Part shown: positions 56,501 through 64,000 of the stretch, one piece after another
Position numbering within the stretch: position 1 is the first letter of the stretch
Layout: each line of letters begins with the position of its first letter
Assembly: GCA_030272585.1 (NCBI GenBank)
Contig: BSYQ01000007.1
Coordinates: 2,422,001 to 2,486,000 of the forward strand
From: Bryopsis sp. KO-2023
Lineage: Eukaryota > Chlorophyta > Ulvophyceae > Bryopsidales > Bryopsidaceae
Length of the DNA: 64,000 nt
Reading direction: 5' to 3'
The notes under the pieces: model-generated
Databases searched by the model: none
Told to the model about the DNA's origin: nothing
The model's input: the letters and a program-made list of their open reading frames with translations, nothing else
Position numbers and translations under genes: made by a program

Positions 56501-59011
56501 CTCAAGTGAGGGCTACCGAGAGCAAGCTCACCATCGAGCAGCAATCCACTGAGAAACTCAGGGACGTCAATAGGGGTCTCCGTGCCGAGCTCACTGATGC
56601 CAAACACCTGCTCCACCAGAGTGCCTCGGATGTCCGTGAAGTCCAGAGTGAGTCTGACTTTGATCTTGATATTTCTTGCTGGATTTGTTATGTTACTCCT
56701 CATCAACAGAAGTAAAGGATAAGTTATTTCGATGCAGCTACTCGACGTGGTCAAGAATCTGCCGTCAAGCAGCAAGCCCAGATGCTCGCCAGACAGGTAC
56801 CACCCTGCATCCTGCCAGCTCGCATTATTGAAGCTTTTTCTCATTGTTACAGATCCATTTAATGGGATCTTTTGCCCCCTGTCAATGCACTGGAAACAAC
56901 CCTGACCACTGTATAAATTCCTTCCCAGGTTGAGGTTGCCCTCAAAGCCAAGGAAAGCGCTGATGCCCAGGTCACTGTTCTGAATGCTGAGCTCACAGCC
57001 ACCAAGAATGCCCTGCAACAGGTGAGTGATGTTTTGTGCTGAAGCCTCAATTAAGAAACTCCCCTGTCTCAATGAAATTGCTGTTTAACGAGGTGCATCT
57101 TCTGCCAATTTAGGCCAAGGCCAGGATGGATGAGGAGAAGGCCTCCCGTGAGGAAGCCATGGAGGCAGTTGCACAGCTTCGTGGTGCTATTGATGATGTC
57201 CGCGCTGAAGTAGCCTCTGCCCAGCAGAATGCCGAATCCTTGAGGCTTGGTCTCAGGGAAGAGAGGGATGCTAGGACAAAAGCCGAGTCAATGGCTTTTG
57301 AGCTCAAGTGAGTGTTCGAATCCCACTGGAGGAGTGTTTGATCTTCTTTTTTCAGCTGGAACTGTCTGTTCTGTATATCTGTTTGATGAATTGTCTTTCT
57401 ATTCACAGGCATCAGCTCCAGAGCTTGTCAGGACAACCTCTTGAAGGATTCTCTAAGAATGGTGCCCAAGGTGCTGCAAACAATGATAGGGGTGCTCAGA
57501 TGAGGACTCATGCTGCTGCCTCCGATGGGCAGATCAGAGCTCAAGCTGCTGCTAAAGAGGCTGAGAGAGAAGCAAAGATGAGGGCCCAAGCTGCTGCTAG
57601 ACAGACTAGGTCCTGGGATGAGCGTCAGAGACACGGTGGTGGCGGCGGTGGTGGTGGTGCTCCTGGAGGCCCTCGTGGTCCTAGGAGGGATAGTGACGAC
57701 AAGATCAGAGCTCAAGCTGCCGCCAAGGAGGCTGAAAGGGAAGCAAAAATCAGGGCCCAGGCCGCTGCAAGACAGACCAGGTCCTGGGATGAGAGGTCTC
57801 AGGGTGCTGGCAGGCAGACTAGGTCCTGGGATGAGCGTCGCGCCCAGTCCCCAAGGGGTGGTGCTGGCAGTGACAATGCCATCAGAGCCCAAGCTGCTGC
57901 CAAAGAAGCTGAAAGAGAGGCAAAGATCAGAGCCCAGGCCGCTGCAAGACAGACCAGGTCTTGGGATGAAAGGTCTCAGGGTGCTGGCAGGCAGACCAGG
58001 TCCTGGGACGAGCGTCGCGGTTCTCCTGCAGCCCCCAGAAGGGATGCTGGTATGGAAGCCAAGATCAGGGCTGAAGCTGCTGCCAAGGAGGCTGACAGGG
58101 AAGCCAAGATCAGAGCTCAGGCTGCTGCTAGACAGACCAGGTCTTGGGATGAGAGGTCCCAGGGTGCCGGTAGGCAAACCAGGTCTTGGGATGAGCGTCG
58201 TGCCCCAGCGTCCCCAAGGGGTGGTGCTGGCAGTGACAATGCCATCAGAGCCCAGGCTGCCGCTAAAGAGGCTGAGAGAGAGGCAAAGATCAGGGCCCAG
58301 GCCGCTGCAAGACAGACCAGGTCCTTTGATGAGAGGTCCCAGGGAGCCGGTAGGCAGACCAGGTCTTGGGATGAGCGTCGTGCCCAGTCCCCAAGGGGTG
58401 GTGCTGGCAGTGATGATGCCATCAGAGCCCAGGCTGCCGCCAAGGAAGCTGAGAGAGAGGCAAAGGTCAGGGCCCAGGCTGCTGCCAGGCAGACCAGGTC
58501 TTGGGATGAGAGGTCCCAGGGTGCCGGTAGGCAAACCAGGTCTTGGGATGAGCGTCGTGCCCAGTCCCCAAGGGGTGGTGCTGGTAGTGATGATGCCATC
58601 AGAGCCCAGGCTGCAGCAAAAGAAGCTGAAAGGGAAGCAAAGGTCAGGGCCCAGGCTGCTGCCAGACAGACAAGGTCTTGGGATGAGAGGTCTCAAGGTG
58701 CTGGCAGGCAGACTAGGTCCTGGGATGAGCGCCGTGCCCAGTCCCCAAGGGGTGGTGCCGGCAGTGACGATGCCATCAGAGCCCAGGCTGCTGCCAAAGA
58801 GGCTGAGAGAGAGGCAAAGGTCAGGGCCCAGGCTGCTGCCAGACAGACAAGGTCTTGGGATGAGAGGTCCCAGGGTGCCAGCAGGCAGACCAGATCCTGG
58901 GATGAACGCTCCAGGGGTGGCGCAGGCTCACAGGCTTCTACCAAGGAGGCTGAAAGGGCAGCAAAGCTGAGGGCTCAGGCTGCTGCCAGGCAGGGTAACT
59001 CCAGGCGATAG
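53553..59011 (+). CDS. Plastid-targeted, membrane-anchored coiled-coil protein with C-terminal tandem repeats, 1310 aa
   Basis: Thirteen exons join in phase: 53553-54038, 54293-54400, 54549-54863, 55027-55191, 55309-55406, 55517-55679, 55770-55958, 56078-56248, 56359-56647, 56738-56796, 56929-57021, 57114-57307, 57409-59011. Residues 1-50 look like a chloroplast transit peptide (MVFMNVGVGCRL, Arg/Cys/Thr-rich, few acidic residues). Two hydrophobic segments follow (IALPAIAAASLVGLLES; SYVTVATGFGWVFCVGLTLQ), a layout loosely like CAAD/CURT1 thylakoid proteins. Then a Gly-rich hydrophobic patch (LLDVIGVGGAGGLGASLVLS) and about 450 residues of uninterrupted coiled coil. The last 500 residues are tandem repeats around RAQAAAKEAEREAKIRAQAA and RQTRSWDER. 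A structural role in plastid membrane organisation is inferred from architecture only. Confidence 0.85.
57530..59000 (+). repeat. Coding tandem repeat of about 170-180 bp
   Basis: The DNA encoding the C-terminal repeats is itself tandemly repeated: GCAAGACAGACCAGGTCCTG-type sequence and GATGAGCGTCGTGCCCAGTC recur through about eight units with only scattered differences. Units near 58200-58800 are closest to identical, which indicates recent expansion or gene conversion. Confidence 0.9.
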
Positions 59012-61684
59012 ATTGTCTTTCGATCTGTGAATTTAAAGTTGAAATCAAGGGTGGCACAAGTACCCCTGCGAAGAGAATTATGAATCTTGAACGGCACTAT
59101 TGTTGATGATTTTTTTGCCTGGTTTGATTTTTTTCTATGGCTGCAAGTAAGAGGTTTGTCCAGTTGGATTGTCCCTGGACCTCAACCTTGAAAAGAAAAT
59201 TGTTGATGTTGATCTGTTTTTTTATGAATTTCTTTTGAAGCACGACGAGCAGAAAATACTTTTGAGAGGATTTTGATGAACACGAAAATTTCTTATGGGG
59301 GGAACGTACAAGGTTTTGAGAATTTTGATTGAATATCTTGTCTTGTGGGGAGGAGAGAGGTGATTTTTTTTTGCTCGAGGATTTTTTGATTATGTGTAAC
59401 CTGTGGATTCGTCTCTTTCAACTGCTGTCTCCTCTTATCACATGTGTTCAATGCACATGCAGTGAATGGTGGCTTGGTTTGTGTCAATTGTGTTGTTGGA
59501 AGTGTTCCAACTGAAAAAGGACATTCATGCATGTCCTGTTCATTTCATGTCTGTTTCATGTGACTCGACATAGTGATTTGTCTAGAGTTCATGTCCTTCA
59601 CAACTGTGACATTATATAGTATTCACCATTTGCCCTTGGTTTTTTTCTGAAGTTGTAACTTATTAACAACATAAACTATGTTTAATTGTGAGCAGGATGA
59701 ATTAAATTGATTTATTCCTTCTGCTTTCACTGGTCTTATCTTATCCCTGAAAATATAGTCTCATTTGTACCAGCCACCACATCACCATGGCAAAATCTCC
59801 AAAAAGAAGTTTTTCAAACTTGGCATACGTCCCCACTGAACAGCATTCTTCCTGCGCAAGCCGCGTTTCCGAACCCGAAACAGAGGGAAACGGCTCGTGT
59901 TACCGGGTTCTACGCCGGGTTGTGACGAGGGGCTGGATGTAGTTCGAACAGTTCACTACCCCGGTGGTGACAAGTCAATCAGATTACAACCAAAGTCCAA
60001 TGTCCCAGAATATATACCCCCAACACACCCAACATCTGGGGTGTCCTAACCCTCTCAACCGTAGATAACCACGTGACAATCATACCCGTATCATGCGCAC
60101 ATTCTACACTGAAACACTGGGTCGATTGATTGCCACTCTATTTTGTAAATCCTTACAGAACTGCAGTTTCCTCATTGAAGTTCTCTTCAGTTCTCGTCCT
60201 GAATTTCTGCAAGATGTGTGCCCCTCACGGTTTGATCGTGATTCGGTTGGGGCAGAGACTCGAATTCTCGTGCATCGGTAAGCACATTCAGAGCGTGTTG
60301 TTTTCGTACTGAGGGTCTTAGCTGCAACGCAAAAACATCGATATCACAAAAGGGACAGATTGCCAAGAGCCTTTTGTGATATCGATGTTTGGCGTTGAGC
60401 AGCTGACATACTTCCCATTATCTTACAAGGCACGATTTTGGCGTCAAGGCTTCCACAAAAAGTGATACCAAGTCCTCAAGCGCATTATCGAATATGACGA
60501 GGAAAATTTCCCCCTTTTAGAAGATGGCCTTCAGGGGGTAAGAGGGGCGGATCAATGGAGGAACAAACGGTGGCCAAGAATGGACCAGTGAAAATAATGC
60601 AACGTTTTCTCCAGTTTGTGACGAGAGAAGGATGCTGGCCCCACTCAGCAAACACCGATGGATGATGTTACAGGTGGAGTTCTCCGAACACACAATTGCC
60701 TAATTGTATTAATTATACTGCCCATTCTTCTACAATGCAGTTTCTAATTGATTGTACCACAACACTAAGTGACCCTCAACTGATCCAGCCTTAGAGATTG
60801 TCCAGAACAGCAGTCCCTCCTCACCTGACCTACCAAAGATTGGAAACAAATGAACTCACATACCGTTCGTCACACCCAACGCATACAGATTTTTTGAAAT
60901 GTCCTTGTGGAGATCGCCTCTCCAGCTATGATCAGAGCAAACACAGTAACTTTTTAGATTCATGCAATGCACTCTTTGAAAATTTAGTGGCGGCTGTGAG
61001 TGATTCATCAGTCGTCAGTTGAGGATGCCTGTGAACATTTCCTGAGAAGATTATTCCTTGTCACAATCAATCAATAAATCGTTTCCCTTTGAGAAGCACA
61101 CTGAGGCTGTACTCTGGGACCTGTTTCATGTCAGTCTGGGAATCGTCTCATCTCAATGCCTACTCTCCCCCCCCCCCAAAAAAAAAACCCCCTCAGAGCC
61201 CCCAACAACAAATCCCATTTCCACAGCATCAACCAACAGATTGCATCTACTTCCACTCTTCTTCCTTCCAAAAAATACTTCTGCTTTTCCTAAATCTTGT
61301 TTCGATTTCCATCAATCGATAAATATCAAGAGCCAAACAAAACAAACAAACAAACAAACAAACAAAAGAGCCAAGGGGACATCCATCGATTCCAAACGAC
61401 ATCTCCCCATGCGATCTGTCGTCATTGACAGAATCCAATCGGGGGCCCCTCAGATTGTCTTGGCGGAATTCCGTCGCTCACCTCCGCCCCCTGTTACTGT
61501 GAATCCCCCCCACATCCGTCCTGGTTTCCGAAATCCAGAATTCAAGTGCATCTGTTCATGCTTGCGTTTTGGAGAGCACCGTTACCGTCACACGCAGATT
61601 TGGAAGGAGGTGGAAGAGCTCGACACGAAGAATCAGCCACCTTCGCGTTTTTCCCCGTAGCCGGAAGCAGGGGGTTTTGTTGTT
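59012..61684. other. Intergenic gap with a long hairpin; no supported gene
   Basis: 2.7 kb between the coiled-coil gene and the second BTB gene. It contains a strong hairpin at 60320-60405 (listed separately), a CAAA microsatellite at about 61340-61365 and C/A runs near 61170. The plus frame 61409-61660 (RSVVIDRIQSGAPQIVLAEF) is open and protein-like but ends before the BTB start; it may be 5' leader or a missed exon. Confidence 0.4.
60320..60405. repeat. Long perfect hairpin
   Basis: AAACATCGATATCACAAAAG at 60333 and its exact complement CTTTTGTGATATCGATGTTT at 60371 form a stem of about 21 bp with a loop of roughly 16 nt; beyond it AGCTGCAACGC and GCGTTGAGCAGCT extend the stem imperfectly. 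It could be a foldback element, a small-RNA precursor or a terminator-like structure. Confidence 0.8.
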
Positions 61685-63549
61685 ATGTTCAACGACCCGA
61701 GGTTGTGCGACGCTATCGTCCGGATCTTGCCCGAGAGCAATACGAGCGTCCGGGCTGTTCCACCGGCATCGGAGTTGAGCAACGCGAGTCAAGAACACGA
61801 CGATGAAGGTGGGTTGGCTGGTGGTGGTTTTTTCGACGTCACCCCCGTGTGTCGCGCGTCCGAGAAAGCATCGGCTTTTCTGGAAGGGAGCCGGGCGGGC
61901 ATCGTTTCTTTTAAGGTGTTCTTTTTGAAAAGCAGAAAATAAAAGTGATTAAGAAAGAAAGAAAAGAAACAAGGTGGTTGGTGTTTTTTTCAGTGTTTTA
62001 TTTTTCTATTTTTTTTTTAGTAAAGACCTCTAGGGAGGGGGGGGGGTGCTACAGAAGTTTTATTTACTTTTGCTTGAACTTAGGCAAACTGAAAAAAAAT
62101 ATGATTAGCGAACATCAAGACACTGCTTTCGGAATCCTGTGTGGGTGATGAGTGTTTTTGCCAAAATTCAACTATGGAGGGTTCGCTCCATGACTGTCAT
62201 AGGACGTCAAAATTGAAATTGAACTCAAATTGCTCCATTTGCCCTCTGAAACATCAGGTGAAAGCTCAAGCTCTAGTGGGTCGGGGGGTCAGGGAGTGGC
62301 ATTCCTAGTAGTTTCAGCTGTAGTACGAGCGGAATCCGAGTTTTTCGAAAGGGCATTCACATCTTGGACCGATGACATAACCATTACAAAGGAAGTGGAC
62401 GTGAAGCTGCCCCGCGAGAAATTCTCGGCTTGCGAAATCCTGCTGAGATTCATGCATGACAAACAGCTCCCCAGTCTGACCTTTGCTTCATTGTTCGTGC
62501 TGATCGAATTGGCGGACCAGTTTCTGGCGAGAAATTGTCTGTCGGAGGTGTGTGGCAAGCTTGCGGAGTTCGATTTCGAAGACACCAGCGTTTCGGAGGC
62601 GCTGGACGTGTTGCTGATTTCCGGACGACCCAGCCTCGTGCTCCAGCCCGCCATGAGATTGGCCAAGGAAAAAGCGCTGTTCGTTTTCTTAGAGAAGTTT
62701 GGGGATTTGGAGGAAATAGCACAGGAGAAGGAGTTGTTGGATTCGTTCCTGGCTCTGCCCAGGCCGGTGGTGGCGGAGCTGCTGGGACACGAAGAGGTCT
62801 CCAGTTTGAGCGAAAACACCGTCTTTTATCTGGCCACTTTGTGGTTGCACCACAATCACAGGGATTCGCCCCCCTCCAGCGAGGAGTATTACAGAGCCGC
62901 CATGGAAATTGGAAATGCCATTCGATTTCCTATGATGTCTTTCAATTATATTTTGCATTGGGTTCCGCAAGTTCGATGGATCAAGGATTTCCACGCCACG
63001 TCCAAGTTTTGGTTAAGAGAGGCGACCTCGCACAAACTAGCCAGAGAATGTCTCGATCTGCGACGAAAGGAAAAGAGGTTTTTGCCTCGGACCAAAGGCA
63101 CCACCAAAAACGAGCTCGTGTGGAAAATCCCCACCGCCAAAATTCGAAACAACGTTGACTACGTGGATGAATCGGAGAATAAGTTCTTCGGGGGGTACCT
63201 GTTCCAGGTCGGGGTGTCGAAGGAGGGGAAATTGAATTCCATGGATAGGTTTCTCAGCACCGGGTTTTGCGTGCATCCCCCTTGGCCCAGCTTGAACGCG
63301 TGCAACGCGCTGCTGAGCAAGGGGGAGTGCCTCCAGGTCCGATGTTCGTGCAAATTGAAAGCTCGGAAATTTAATGCGAACGCGGAATCGAAGGAAATGG
63401 CTTCCAATGAAATGTGGGATATCGGGTTGTGGTACGAGTGGCCTAATTTCTTCGGGGAAAGCGTCGACAAAGTCATTCGGGATCAAAGCCCCTATGTCGA
63501 TTCAGAAGGTCAGCTGCAGTTCATCATGACGATCGACGATGTGGAATAG
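61685..63549 (+). CDS. BTB/POZ-BACK protein with C-terminal beta-rich domain
   Basis: Two exons in phase: 61685-61915 and 62203-63549; 525 residues. MFNDPRLCDAIVRILPES is a typical BTB opening; a Ser/Asp-rich insert follows, then FLVVSAVVRAESEFFERAFT, LRFMHDKQLPSLTFASL and LIELADQFLARNCLSEV complete the BTB fold. A BACK-like helical region comes next (VFYLATLWLHHNHRDSPPSS). The last 200 residues (WKIPTAKIRNNVDYVDESEN; FFGGYLFQVGVSKEGKLNSM) look like a MATH- or PHR-like sandwich, which in such proteins recognises substrate. CUL3 adaptor function is a family-based inference. The acceptor at 62202 (CATAG) gives an in-phase DVKIEIELKLLHLPSE. Confidence 0.83.
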
Positions 63550-64000
63550 GTGGTTCTTTGTTTTTTTTTCTCGTTTTGCGTTTTTTTTTTTGCTTTTTTT
63601 TGACTTTTGGTAATGGATAATGGGGAGCTCGCGACCGAATTCCTTGTGCTCTTTTATGAATAGAATTGGAAAAGAAGAGGAGAACATCAAAAACAGAAAG
63701 AAAGAAAAAAAGTGTGAGGTGCTGCTACGTTGGTGGTGGTGGTGGTGGCGGGTTTTTTTTTGGGCCGGTGGGGAAGGGTGTTGGAGCGAAAAAAAAGAGA
63801 AAGGGGGGTGGGGGGGGGAAGAGGAAGAAAGAAAATCCATTGGATGCGTGGGGTGCTCTTCCTTTGGTGTTTTTGTGTGGCAAACAATTTGAGATTCTTT
63901 GCGGAGAGATGGTAGCAGGATGTGTGGATCACTCTACGATGATTCTGATTCTTTGGTTGTCTGACGGGCCGATGGCCCCGTAGTAGCAACATAAACATTG
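63550..64000. other. Downstream of the BTB gene; low-complexity, no gene seen
   Basis: T, G and A runs, including GGT triplets at about 63730-63750 and a G run at 63805-63820. Probably 3' UTR and intergenic DNA. Open frames here are by-products of base composition. Confidence 0.5.

Noticed and set aside
57428..58696. 422-codon minus-strand ORF and 450-codon +2 frame over the repeat region
   Set aside because: Both are alternative readings of the tandem repeats in the coiled-coil gene; the plus frame 57409-59011 joins in phase to twelve upstream exons.
1..64000. Prokaryotic operon reading of the window
   Set aside because: Introns with GT-AG ends in phase, no ribosome-binding-site pattern, and eukaryotic families (BTB, PHD, WD40, F-box LRR, CACTA) rule it out.

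Overview
The window is nuclear DNA of a photosynthetic eukaryote, most likely an alga. Genes are split by many GT-AG introns with T-rich 3' ends. One gene (53553-59011) starts with a plastid-type transit sequence, and the intergenic DNA is full of T, A, C and G runs. Features such as EDM2-like PHD fingers, a PNPase, BTB proteins and a CACTA transposon fit Archaeplastida, but I cannot name the species. Gene models were built by joining exons whose splice phases agree across every junction.

Layout. 92-4278 (+): the 3' part of a polynucleotide phosphorylase gene. 6734-8507 (-): a BTB protein with a Cys-rich tail. 9978-20403 (+): a very large chromatin-type gene joining an AlkB-like 2OG-Fe(II) dioxygenase to C-terminal PHD fingers. 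21399-23944 (+): a WD40 protein with a WDxR motif. 24995-42728: two CACTA transposons in the same orientation, 254 bp apart. 43019-45377 (+): a secreted or type I membrane protein. 47971-49663 (+): an F-box-like LRR protein. 50652-51494 (-): an ankyrin-repeat protein. 53553-59011 (+): a 1310-residue plastid-targeted, membrane-anchored coiled-coil protein with C-terminal tandem repeats. 61685-63549 (+): a second BTB protein.

The transposon region is the most unusual part. CACTA-1 (24995-28351, target duplication GAC) is short and holds only decayed or captured coding pieces. CACTA-2 (28606-42728, target duplication CTT) looks autonomous. It has a 13-exon tnp2-type transposase gene (+, 1008 aa) and a divergent 8-exon accessory gene (-, 502 aa), both fully open when spliced. 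The subterminal motif CCCCGCACAG / CTGTGCGGGG fills both ends and also the introns of both genes. On the sense strand, introns carry mainly the TGTGCGGGG form, whereas exons carry the CCCCGCACAG form, read as Asp-Pro-Ala-Gln. Both elements hold a 41-nt tRNA-minihelix-like hairpin about 100 bp from the left end, with a compensatory base change between copies. Intron 3 of the transposase holds five tRNA-like sequences and a nested hAT-type MITE with an 8-bp target duplication.

Regions without a supported gene are listed separately.
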